In this document: positions 1 through 7,539 of the stretch, piece after piece
How the letters are laid out: each line of letters starts with the position of its first letter
Position numbering within the stretch: the first letter of the stretch is position 1
Assembly (NCBI GenBank): GCA_026004095.1
Contig: BPIL01000018.1
Span: forward strand, 1 to 46,746
Length of the DNA: 46,746 nt
From: Meiothermus sp.
Lineage (GTDB): Bacteria; Deinococcota; Deinococci; Deinococcales; Thermaceae
Direction of reading: 5' to 3'
Notes under the pieces: model-generated
The model's input: the letters and a program-made list of their open reading frames with translations, nothing else
The model's database searches: none
What the model was told of the DNA's origin: nothing
Program-made: the position numbers and the translations under genes

Positions 1-404
<404 letters not shown>

Positions 405-586
405 GGAGTGGTTGGACAAATATCCCTCGCCGGGGGATGGTAGTATGGGGTTACCAGGCGAGTGGGCATTTTGAAAGCCTGAAGGAACGTTTCGGGAATC
501 CCGGACTTGGCGGAGGTTTCCGAGTGCCTTTGCCATCCCGAAACCCTGCCTGGGAAGCCAACTCGGAACGCGATTGGAGGGCAATG

Positions 587-1138
587 ATGAACGTTTACAA
601 ACTGGTTGGTCGCCAAATTGAGATCACCGAGGCCCTCAAGAACTACCTGGACAAGAAGATGGCCCGCCTGGATCGCTACTTTGACAACAACGTCGAGGCC
701 AAAGTGGTGCTCTCGATGGCCCAGGGCCCGCGCATTGAGCGCAAGGCCAAGGCCGAGATCCAGGTCAATGTGCCGGGGGGTATTGTGCGGGTGGAGGAGG
801 CCGACCCCGATATGTATGCAGCCATCGATCGCTCGATTGACCGCCTCGAGTACCAGCTCAAGCGCTACAAAGAACGCCACTTTCAGCGCGCGCGCCATGC
901 GGTTCCAGAAGCTGTTCTGGCTGGAAGCGCCCGCCTCGAAACCGAGGAAGAGGCCGAGCCCCGCATCGTGCGCACCAAACGCTTCCACATGAAGCCCATG
1001 ACCCCAGAAGATGCCGCCTTCGAGATGGAGGCGCTGGGCCACGACTTCTTTGTTTTCCGCAACGCCGATACCGAGCAGATCAACGTGATTTATCGGCGTC
1101 GTGACGGCAATTATGGCCTGATTGAGCCCACCGCCTGA
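587..1138 (+). CDS. hpf: Long-form ribosome hibernation promoting factor
   Basis: A 183-residue protein. The N-terminal ~100 residues (VYKLVGRQIEITEALKNYL onward) are the HPF/YfiA ribosome-binding domain and the last ~60 residues, rich in MKPMTPEDAAFEMEALGHDFFVF, are the dimerisation domain of the long form. In this family the protein binds the 30S subunit in stationary phase and pairs ribosomes into inactive 100S dimers. The ATG at 587 is chosen because GGAGG at 576-580 lies at normal distance; a tandem ATG at 584 is too close to it. The open frame upstream to 437 has no family similarity. It is followed after 30 bp by the ParA gene on the same strand. Confidence 0.92.
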   Translation: MNVYKLVGRQIEITEALKNYLDKKMARLDRYFDNNVEAKVVLSMAQGPRIERKAKAEIQVNVPGGIVRVEEADPDMYAAIDRSIDRLEYQLKRYKERHFQRARHAVPEAVLAGSARLETEEEAEPRIVRTKRFHMKPMTPEDAAFEMEALGHDFFVFRNADTEQINVIYRRRDGNYGLIEPTA

Positions 1139-1168
1139 ACCCCTGCTGTGGTGGGGGGCTGCCGAGCA

Positions 1169-1753
1169 ATGCGCATCCTGGTTACCTCGCTCAAAGGCGG
1201 GGTGGGCAAGACCACCACGGCGGTGCATCTGGCCGCGTTTTTGCAGCTTCGTGGCCCCACCTTGCTGATCGATGCCGACCCCGCCCAGGGCGCCTTGGTC
1301 TGGGCCCGCCAGGGGCCCGGGCTGCCTTTTGAGGTGGCCGGCCCGGAGGAGGCCCGACCCAGGCGCTTTGAGCACGTTGTGATCGATACGGCGGGGCACC
1401 CGAAGGGCAAGACCCTGCGCGAGTATGCCGCCAAGGCCGACCTAGTGGTGGTGCCCACCTCGCCGGGGCTGCTTTCCTTGGTGAGTGTGCGGCAGTTTAT
1501 GCCGATGCTAAGTGACTTCCCATTGCGGGCCCTGGTTACCCTGGTGCCGCCCTTTCCTTCCCTCGAGGGGATGCGCGCATTGGCCTACCTGAAAGCACAG
1601 GCCATCCCCCACTTCAAACACGTTGTGCATCGTCTGGCAGCCTACGAAAAGGCGGTGCTGGCTGGCACCCTGGTGCAAAACGCCCCAGACCCCCGGGCCG
1701 CGCGGGCCTGGGAGGAGTATGTGCTGGTGGGACGGGAGATGCTCAGGCGGTAG
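1169..1753 (+). CDS. Orphan ParA/MinD-type ATPase
   Basis: A small (194-residue) P-loop ATPase of the ParA family. It carries the deviant Walker A KGGVGKTTT near residues 9-17, the LLIDADPAQG motif (Walker A' partner) and the VIDTAGHP switch/Walker B region. ParA ATPases position plasmids, chromosomes or protein complexes by ATP-dependent dimerisation on DNA or membrane. No ParB gene or parS-like repeats are next to it, so it is more likely a single-gene positioning or accessory ATPase than a segregation system. Start at 1169 puts the P-loop at the usual distance from the N-terminus. It converges on the patB gene, leaving only 16 bp between the stops. Confidence 0.8.
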   Translation: MRILVTSLKGGVGKTTTAVHLAAFLQLRGPTLLIDADPAQGALVWARQGPGLPFEVAGPEEARPRRFEHVVIDTAGHPKGKTLREYAAKADLVVVPTSPGLLSLVSVRQFMPMLSDFPLRALVTLVPPFPSLEGMRALAYLKAQAIPHFKHVVHRLAAYEKAVLAGTLVQNAPDPRAARAWEEYVLVGREMLRR

Positions 1754-1769
1754 AGCGGTGGTGGAGCGC

Positions 1770-2930
1770 CTAGTCGACCGCCTGAACTACCCGTGCAATG
1801 CGCTCGAGCGCCTCCTGTACGAGCGAGCGACTGGTCGCAAAGTTTAGACGCAGCCAGCCCTGGTACTGTGGCCCGAACATCCTGCCGTCGTTGAGACCCA
1901 CCTTGGCCCGCTCGAGGACGATCCTGTGCGCTTCCTGGGCCAGGGGGGTTTGTGAGAAGTCCAGCCAGGCCAGGTAGGTGCCTTGCGGGGGCCGGTAGCC
2001 CACCTGGGGTAGGTGCTGCTGCAAAAACCCGGTGATGAGGTCGCGGTTTCCCTTCAGGTAGGCCCGCACCTGCTGTAGCCAGTCCTGGGCGTGCTCGATC
2101 GCAGCCCGCCAGGCCGCCATGGCGAGCACGTTGGGGTGGCCCCCAAGACCCTTGCTGACCTGGGCCATGGCGTTTAGGATCTGCTTGTTGTGGCTAATGG
2201 CTACCCCGCCGCCCAGCCCGGCGGTGTTGTACGACTTGCAGGGCCCGGTGAGGGTTACGGTGCGCTGGGCAATCTCGGGGCTTAAGGAGGCAATGGGGAT
2301 GTGCTGGCCTTCGTAAATCAGGTCGGCCCAGAGTTCGTCGGACATCACCCATAGGCGATGGCGCAGGGCAAACTCGGCCAGTTGTTCCAGCTCGTCACGC
2401 CGGAAGACCCGCCCGGTGGGGTTCTGGGGGTTGCACAGCAGCAACAACCGGGTGCGGGGGGTCACCAGGCGCTCGAGCTGCTCAAAGTCTATCTCCCAGC
2501 CGCTGGGGGTGGGTTGCAGCGGGTTGTACCGGGCTACGCGGTGGTGTTCGCTGAGCACGTTGAGAAAGGGGGGATAAACCGGCACCTGGGTAATCACCTC
2601 ATCGCCGGGGCTGCTCAGGGCCAGCACACTGGCGTAGATGGCCGGTACCACCGAGGTGGTAAGCAGTAGATGCTCGGGGGTAAGACCTTCCAGGCCGTGC
2701 CGGCTTTGCTGCTGAATAATGCGCTCCAGCAGCAGCTTATCCCCTTTCATCTGGGGGTAGCCCACCCGCTCCTGCAGCCGTTCCACAATGGCCTGGGCGA
2801 TGGCCGGGCTGATGGGGAAGTCCATGTCGGCCACCCACATGGGCAGTACGTCCTCAGGGTAAAAGTGCCACTTGCCGCTGTAGCCGTAGGGATCGCGCAG
2901 GGTGCGGGGCGATAGCTCGTCCAATTGCAT
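1770..2930 (-). CDS. patB: PatB/MalY-family PLP-dependent C-S lyase (cystathionine beta-lyase type)
   Basis: A 386-residue fold-type I aminotransferase-like protein. The N-terminal pattern LPMWVADMDFP is typical of the MalY/PatB group; CNPQNPTGR and the lysine in GPCKSYNTAGLGG mark the PLP site, and the C-terminal LRLNFATSR supplies the carboxylate-binding arginine. Members cleave cystathionine or cysteine to homocysteine or sulfide, pyruvate and ammonia; some act as regulators or plain aminotransferases, so the substrate is uncertain. Transcription is probably leaderless: TAAGCT (2937-2942) lies 6 nt before the ATG. A perfect 15-bp palindrome at 2959-2973 sits where the -35 box would be. Confidence 0.85.
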   Translation of the reverse strand: MQLDELSPRTLRDPYGYSGKWHFYPEDVLPMWVADMDFPISPAIAQAIVERLQERVGYPQMKGDKLLLERIIQQQSRHGLEGLTPEHLLLTTSVVPAIYASVLALSSPGDEVITQVPVYPPFLNVLSEHHRVARYNPLQPTPSGWEIDFEQLERLVTPRTRLLLLCNPQNPTGRVFRRDELEQLAEFALRHRLWVMSDELWADLIYEGQHIPIASLSPEIAQRTVTLTGPCKSYNTAGLGGGVAISHNKQILNAMAQVSKGLGGHPNVLAMAAWRAAIEHAQDWLQQVRAYLKGNRDLITGFLQQHLPQVGYRPPQGTYLAWLDFSQTPLAQEAHRIVLERAKVGLNDGRMFGPQYQGWLRLNFATSRSLVQEALERIARVVQAVD

Positions 2931-2936
2931 GGCTAT

Positions 2937-2973
2937 AGCTTATCTCCAATCAGGCCGGCTGTTTGGCAAACAG
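2937..2973 (-). promoter_or_regulatory. Leaderless patB promoter with palindromic operator candidate
   Basis: The minus strand has TAAGCT at 2937-2942, six bases before the patB ATG. At 2959-2973 is the perfect palindrome CTGTTTGGCAAACAG (7-bp arms, one central base), which would cover the -35 region. It also lies just after the stop of the GGDEF gene, but it has no T-tract, so an operator is more likely than a terminator. Inference from position only. Confidence 0.45.
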
Positions 2974-2980
2974 GCCGCGC

Positions 2981-4135
2981 TCACAACTCCGGTGTGGTGG
3001 AGTGGGAAGGAATAACGATGTCTTCGAGTTCCTCTTCCAGCACGATCCGATTGCGGCCACCGGCCTTGGCCCGGTACATGGCCTCGTCGGCGCGGCTTAG
3101 CAGGGCGGCGATGCTGTCGCCTTGCCGGTAGCAGGCCACCCCAAGGCTGAGCGTGACCTGCACGCCCGATATGGGGCTTTCGCGGATGGCTCCCAGCAGC
3201 CGTTGCGCCAGCAAGTAGGCCTGTTGAAGGTCGGTCTCAGGGGCCAGGATCAGAAATTCCTCACCGCCCCACCGGGCCAGGCTATCGCTCTCGCGCAGGT
3301 GCTGCGCCAGCCTTCCAGCCACCTCCCGCAATACCTGATCGCCCACCGGGTGGCCGTAGGTGTCGTTGATTTGTTTGAAATGGTCGAGGTCGGCCAGCAG
3401 AAGTGCAAAGGGGCGGTTGTAGCGGCGGGCCCGATCCAGCTCGCTTTCCAGTTTTTGCTGCATGGCCCGGCGGTTGGTCAGGTTGGTGAGGGCATCGGTA
3501 TGGGCCATCTGGTGCATCTGGGCGTAGTGCCGCCGCAGGTAAGCAAACATGTATAGCAAGGCCAGGTAGGCGATGTTGGAAAAGGTGAATTGCAGGGCGG
3601 TATTGATGGAGGTGGCATTTATGGAAGGGCTCATGAGCATGCCGATGGCGCCTGCCAGCAGACCCAGCGCCAGATACACCAACGAAAAACGCAAGGCCTG
3701 TCTGCGGTTGAGCAGATTGAAGGCCATCAGGTAGACCATGGGAAACCACAAAGCTGCGGGGGTAATGCCGTCGCGCTGGTGTAGTTTGTAGGCGGCTTCA
3801 TAAAATAGACTGACAATCTCGTAAATGGCTATTAAGGCCAGGGCAATCTGCCAGACCCATCGAATGTTCTGCGGATTGCGCCAGAGGTGAAATTCCAGGG
3901 CGATAAACCCCACGGCCATCGGCAGCAGCAGATACTGATCGGGCAGCGATAATTTGTTGGAGGTGACCGACAGCCCCCAGGCGGTTAGGGCAGCCCCGGC
4001 CCCGAGGGGAAGTAACCACAGGGTGAGGCGAATCCGCAGGGTCTCGAGGGGATCGGCCACCTCGAGGGTTGCGTAGGGGTCAGGGGCTGGGCGGGGCGGC
4101 ATAGCCAGTACCAATAGATGAGAACAATCTAACAT
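2981..4135 (-). CDS. Membrane-anchored diguanylate cyclase (GGDEF domain)
   Basis: About 384 residues. The N-terminal half has roughly six hydrophobic segments forming a membrane sensor region without a recognised ligand domain. It is followed by a complete GGDEF domain starting at HTDALTNLTNRRA, with LLADLDHFKQINDTYGH and an active-site GGEEF. An RESD motif five residues before GGEEF matches the RxxD inhibitory site for c-di-GMP feedback. It should therefore make c-di-GMP from GTP at the membrane and be product inhibited. ATG at 4135 is used; an in-frame ATG at 4102 (MPPRPAP) is an alternative. It is divergent from rnhB. Confidence 0.88.
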   Translation of the reverse strand: MLDCSHLLVLAMPPRPAPDPYATLEVADPLETLRIRLTLWLLPLGAGAALTAWGLSVTSNKLSLPDQYLLLPMAVGFIALEFHLWRNPQNIRWVWQIALALIAIYEIVSLFYEAAYKLHQRDGITPAALWFPMVYLMAFNLLNRRQALRFSLVYLALGLLAGAIGMLMSPSINATSINTALQFTFSNIAYLALLYMFAYLRRHYAQMHQMAHTDALTNLTNRRAMQQKLESELDRARRYNRPFALLLADLDHFKQINDTYGHPVGDQVLREVAGRLAQHLRESDSLARWGGEEFLILAPETDLQQAYLLAQRLLGAIRESPISGVQVTLSLGVACYRQGDSIAALLSRADEAMYRAKAGGRNRIVLEEELEDIVIPSHSTTPEL

Positions 4136-4211
4136 CAATGCTCAAGGTTTTGTGCTTCACCTGACACACCGTGTATTCTTACATATCGATTCTGGTAGGC
4201 TTGGGCCCGGT

Positions 4212-4859
4212 ATGTCAGCGCTCGAGTCCGACTGGTGGAAACTGGGCTTGCGGGTGGCCGGCGTGGATGAGGCCGGGCGGGGGGCGCTGGCCGGGCCGGT
4301 GGTGGCGGCGGCGGTAATTCTGCCGCCCCTGGCGGAGCCAGCCCTGTACCCCTTTCGCGACTCCAAAACCCTCACCCCCAGGGCGCGCGAGCACCTGGCT
4401 GGGCAAATCCGCGCGGTGGCCCTGGCCTGGGGGGTGGGATGGGCCGAGGTGACTGAGATAGACCGGCTCGGCATTCTGCGGGCAACCCACCTGGCGGCTG
4501 CTCGAGCCCTGGAGCGGCTTACAGTATCTCCGGAGGCCTTGCTTACCGATTACCTGCGTTTGGAACAGGAGTGGCAACAGTACCTGCGCACCCACCCATC
4601 CCGCCCCGACGCACCGCGCCTGCTGCGCGCACCACCCAAGGCCGATCAGCATAGCCCCACGGTCGCGGCGGCCAGCATCCTGGCTAAAGTGGCGCGGGAT
4701 CGGTATATGGAGGTGCTCGAGCAGCGCTATCCGGGCTATGGCTTTGCCCAGCACAAGGGCTACGGTACCACCTCGCACCTGCGGGCTCTAAGGGCCCTGG
4801 GCCCCTGCGGGGCGCACCGCCGCACTTTTGCTCCGGTGGCCCAAGCCGGGCTTTTTTAG
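4212..4859 (+). CDS. rnhB: Ribonuclease HII
   Basis: A 215-residue RNase HII, which cleaves RNA of RNA-DNA hybrids and single ribonucleotides in DNA. The N-terminal AGVDEAGRGALAGPVVAAAV holds the catalytic Asp-Glu pair and the GRG motif; the region near KADQHSPTVAAASILAKVARD and the later GYGFAQHKGYGT are typical of the family. The start at 4212 is preferred because family similarity begins with MSALESDWWKLGLRVAG; the open frame upstream to 4152 is not conserved-looking. Its last codons contain a short GC stem followed by six T residues. Confidence 0.93.
   Translation: MSALESDWWKLGLRVAGVDEAGRGALAGPVVAAAVILPPLAEPALYPFRDSKTLTPRAREHLAGQIRAVALAWGVGWAEVTEIDRLGILRATHLAAARALERLTVSPEALLTDYLRLEQEWQQYLRTHPSRPDAPRLLRAPPKADQHSPTVAAASILAKVARDRYMEVLEQRYPGYGFAQHKGYGTTSHLRALRALGPCGAHRRTFAPVAQAGLF
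4839..4857 (+). terminator. Weak intrinsic terminator overlapping the rnhB stop
   Basis: GCCC (4839-4842), a 5-base loop and GGGC (4848-4851) are followed by six T residues (4852-4857), the first bases of the stop codon included. The stem is only 4 bp, so efficiency is doubtful. Confidence 0.35.
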
Positions 4860-4919
4860 CTTTTGTTTAAGCAAGGCCACTGCCGGCGGCGGTGGGGTAC
4901 AATAGGTCTCGTAGGAATT

Positions 4920-5415
4920 ATGCGTGCAAGGCTGGGGCTGGTTCTTTTGGTGGCATCTGATCTCCGCGTGCTTCCCCACGCGCTCGAGCATTACGGTGGG
5001 GCTGCGCTTTGGTTTCGAACTAAGCCCTGTCATCACCCGCTTTGAGCCGGATCGGGGGGTGGCGGCTGGCTACCGGGTTGGGGATAGCGTGAGCTTTATC
5101 ATCAGCCTGACCCGGCCGGGCTACGTGGTTCTGGTTGGCATAGATTCCGATGGGCTGGCCTACGAGTTCGATCGGGTTTTTCTAAACCCGGGCACCCATA
5201 GGCTTTCGGGGCCGCCCGGCTTCCGCTACGAGGTGCGTCCGCCCCTTGGTTTGCAGCGGGTGCGGGCCATCTATACCGATACCCCCCATCCATCCGGCTT
5301 TGTGTTCCGGGGTACCTACAGCCTGGCGCTTTGGGATCAGCAGACCTCTATTTACATTCAGCGTTCGGGCTCGAGGGTGCGCGATGTAGCCGAAACGTAT
5401 TTCTACATTCGCTAG
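4920..5415 (+). CDS. DUF4384-like small lipoprotein, frame break in the signal peptide
   Basis: The mature part (VITRFEPDRGVAAGYRVGDSV through DVAETYFYIR) resembles DUF4384 proteins, small beta-rich envelope proteins of unknown role seen in Thermus relatives. An ATG at 4920 opens a hydrophobic leader (MRARLGLVLL) in one frame, while a lipobox-like LISAC and the rest of the protein lie in another. Removing one T from the TTTT run near 4946-4949 joins them into a normal lipoprotein signal peptide with the cysteine at about residue 17. This suggests a one-base indel or error. The alternative is a GTG start at 4924 with a poor, tryptophan-rich leader. A -10-like TACAAT lies at 4898-4903. Confidence 0.6.
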
Positions 5416-5543
5416 TATCTACTTGTACTTGTTTGAGATCCTAGGGGCCAGCTGGCGTGCCAGCCATGGCAGGTGGAAAAAACGTTGGATTTTTGTAGGG
5501 ATTGCTGCTATTTTCGCATAACTGCTATATGTGCTATTGAGGG

Positions 5544-5620
5544 AACCGCTTTTACTGCAGCTCGGGTTGTGTGCAAAAGAATGCTGGACTCTTTCATAAG
5601 CAGCGGTTTTTGAAACCGCT
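5544..5620 (+). promoter_or_regulatory. Operator candidate upstream of the TRAP transporter
   Basis: AGCGGTTT at 5602-5609, a 3-base centre and AAACCGCT at 5613-5620 form a perfect 8-bp inverted repeat ending one base before the -35 box. The same half-site AACCGCT occurs again at 5544-5550. Repeated half-sites directly upstream of a good promoter suggest binding of a dimeric regulator, probably an activator or a looping repressor. The regulator is not identifiable here. Confidence 0.5.
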
Positions 5621-5621
5621 A

Positions 5622-5650
5622 TTGATGCCCCATACTGGCTAGCATATAAT
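5622..5650 (+). promoter_or_regulatory. Sigma-70-type promoter of dctP
   Basis: TTGATG (5622-5627), a 17-bp spacer and a perfect TATAAT (5645-5650). Transcription would start near 5657, leaving a leader of about 50 nt with the AAGGAGGGAG ribosome-binding site before the ATG at 5706. Confidence 0.75.
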
Positions 5651-5705
5651 CACCTCGCACCAGACGTGCAAGAAAACATACCTTTTCGCTAAGGAGGGAG
5701 CTTTA

Positions 5706-6788
5706 ATGAAGCGACGTGACTTCTTGAAGAAGGCAGGGGTCGGTGCTATAGCTGCCAGCACCGTGTTTGGCCCGGTCTATGCCCAGACCATGCCGCGCTT
5801 GCGCTGGCGCATGGCCACCAGCTGGCCCCGCTCGCTGGATACCCTGTTTGGCTCCGCCGAGATTGTAGCCAAGCGGGTAGCCGAAATGACCGATGGGCGT
5901 TTTGAGATTACCCCTTACCCGGCCGGTGAGATTGCCCCCGGGCTGCAGGTGCTGGACGTGGTGCAGGCCGGCAACGTCGAGATGGGCCACACCGCCAACT
6001 ACTACTACATAGGCAAAAGCCCATCACTGGCCTTCGACGCCGGGGTGCCGTTTGGTCTGAACCCTCGCCAGCAGAACGCCTGGCTCTACTTTGGGGGTGG
6101 GCTGCAGGCCATGCAGCGGGTGGCTGCCGACTTCAATGCCATTACCTTCCCGGCGGGCAATACCGGGGTGCAGATGGGGGGTTGGTTCCGCAAGGAGATC
6201 CGGGGCCTAGAAGACCTCAAAGGCCTGCGTTTCCGCATCCCTGGGCTGGGTGGCCAGGTGATGGCCCGTCTGGGGGTTACGGTGCAGACCCTGGCAGGGG
6301 GCGAGATCTTCCTGGCCCTCGACCGCGGAGCCATCGACGGAGCCGAGTGGGTGGGCCCCTACGACGATGAAAGACTGGGCCTGCACAGGGCCGCCCGCTT
6401 CTATTACTACCCCGGCTGGTGGGAGCCCGGTTCCACGCTATCTGTCTTGGTCAACCTCGACCGCTGGAGAAGCCTGCCCAAGGAATACCAGGAAATCGTC
6501 AAGGCGGCCTGCGCCGAGGCCAACGAGCGAACCCTGGCCGAGTACGATACCAAAAACGCCCCGGCGCTGGCGCGCTTGCAGCGGGCGGGGGCTCAGCTCA
6601 GGCCCTTCCCTACCAGCGTGCTCCAGGCGGCCAACAGAGAAGCCACCGCTCTTTACGAGGAGATCGCTGCTAGGGACGCTACCTACCGCGGCATCTACGA
6701 GAACTGGAAGAAGTTCCGCGATGAATCCCGCCGCTGGTTTGGGTTTAACGAGTTCCGCTACGAGGACTTCGTCCGCACTTTGCGCTAA
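5706..6788 (+). CDS. dctP: TRAP transporter solute-binding protein (DctP/TakP type)
   Basis: A 360-residue periplasmic binding protein. The N-terminus has a Tat-type signal (RRDFLKKAG, then a hydrophobic stretch ending at VYAQ). The body has TakP/DctP hallmarks: WPRSLDTLFG, FEITPYPAGEIAPGLQVLD, LEDLKGLRFRIPGLGGQV and FLALDRGAIDGAEWVGPYDD. The closest characterised relative known to me is the Thermus thermophilus TTHA0766 protein, which binds calcium lactate; TakP binds 2-oxo acids. A small monocarboxylate such as lactate or pyruvate is therefore the likely substrate (inference). It captures substrate for the DctQM permease encoded downstream. It has a strong SD at 5691-5700 and its own promoter and terminator. 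Confidence 0.92.
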   Translation: MKRRDFLKKAGVGAIAASTVFGPVYAQTMPRLRWRMATSWPRSLDTLFGSAEIVAKRVAEMTDGRFEITPYPAGEIAPGLQVLDVVQAGNVEMGHTANYYYIGKSPSLAFDAGVPFGLNPRQQNAWLYFGGGLQAMQRVAADFNAITFPAGNTGVQMGGWFRKEIRGLEDLKGLRFRIPGLGGQVMARLGVTVQTLAGGEIFLALDRGAIDGAEWVGPYDDERLGLHRAARFYYYPGWWEPGSTLSVLVNLDRWRSLPKEYQEIVKAACAEANERTLAEYDTKNAPALARLQRAGAQLRPFPTSVLQAANREATALYEEIAARDATYRGIYENWKKFRDESRRWFGFNEFRYEDFVRTLR

Positions 6789-6804
6789 CCTAGGCTTCTT
6801 CGAA

Positions 6805-6835
6805 CCCCTACAGCGCTGCTGTAGGGGGTATTTTT
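6805..6835 (+). terminator. Intrinsic terminator after dctP
   Basis: A perfect 10-bp stem (CCCCTACAGC with GCTGTAGGGG, 6805-6827) and 3-base loop followed by GTATTTTT. It separates the binding-protein gene from the permease genes and should favour dctP mRNA over dctQM. Confidence 0.85.
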
Positions 6836-6888
6836 ACGCAACCCGCCCAAGCGCGGGGCATCCAGAGGTCGTTGCTTTTATGCGTTTG

Positions 6889-6917
6889 TTGACGGAAGCC
6901 ATTCTGCTCGTTACGAT
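6889..6917 (+). promoter_or_regulatory. Second promoter, upstream of dctQM
   Basis: TTGACG (6889-6894), a 17-bp spacer and TACGAT (6912-6917), which fits the TAnnnT form of -10 box seen elsewhere in this window. It follows the terminator of dctP, so the permease genes can be expressed independently. Confidence 0.6.
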
Positions 6918-6944
6918 GGGCAGGATCAAAAAGGAGTTGGTAAG

Positions 6945-7007
6945 ATGCACGAAAGGCACTTTTACCTAGGGGAGGTCGGGTTTGAAGGGGCTACTCCTCG
7001 TTTCTAG
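6945..7007 (+). other. Possible 20-codon leader ORF overlapping the dctQ start
   Basis: ATG at 6945 is preceded at 8 bases by AAGGAG (6931-6936) and opens a 20-codon frame (MHERHFYLGEVG...) that stops at 7005-7007, inside dctQ. The arrangement would allow translational coupling to the TTG start of dctQ. It has no similarity I can recognise and could be chance. Confidence 0.25.
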
Positions 7008-7539
7008 GTTAATTGATGGCCTCAACGAATGGGTGGGGCGGGTGGTGTTGTGGCTGGTGGTACCTATGATTGCCATTGGTGCATACAACGCCATCGGCCG
7101 CAGCCTCGATAAAAGCATAGGAACCCGGCTGGCCTCCAATACCTACTTCGAGCTGCAGTGGTACCTTTTCTCCCTGATTTTTTTGTTGATGGTGGGGTAC
7201 GTGCTCAAGCACAACGGCCATATCCGGGTGGATGTGATCTATGCGCGCCTGGACGACCGGGGCCGGGCCTGGGTCAATATGCTCGGGTCTATTTTGTTCG
7301 TGGTGCCTTTTGCCTTGATCCTCTTCTATGTGTCCCTGCCGCTGGTAGCCTTCTCGGTACAGGTGCGGGAAGTCTCCTCAGACGCGGGCGGGCTACCCCG
7401 CTGGCCCCTGAAGCTAATGCTGCTTCCAGCCTTTATACTGCTGGCTCTACAGGGCTTTTCCGAGTTCATCAAGAACCTGGCGTATCTGCGCGGGGCCCTG
7501 TCCAGGCCACCTCATGAGGCTGAAGGGGAGGTGGCCTAG
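6982..7539 (+). CDS. dctQ: TRAP transporter small permease subunit
   Basis: A 185-residue membrane protein with four hydrophobic helices (about residues 18-36, 60-77, 96-120 and 145-165), the size and topology of DctQ-family subunits, which pair with the large DctM subunit to drive sodium-coupled uptake. GHIRVDVIYARL in the second loop is typical. The start is a TTG at 6982 with GGGGAGGT eight bases upstream. It directly abuts dctM (stop 7539, ATG 7540). Confidence 0.9.
   Translation: MKGLLLVSRLIDGLNEWVGRVVLWLVVPMIAIGAYNAIGRSLDKSIGTRLASNTYFELQWYLFSLIFLLMVGYVLKHNGHIRVDVIYARLDDRGRAWVNMLGSILFVVPFALILFYVSLPLVAFSVQVREVSSDAGGLPRWPLKLMLLPAFILLALQGFSEFIKNLAYLRGALSRPPHEAEGEVA

Noticed and set aside
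1169..1753. A complete ParAB partition locus or plasmid origin
   Set aside because: No parB, parS-like repeats or replication gene nearby; the surrounding genes are chromosomal housekeeping genes.
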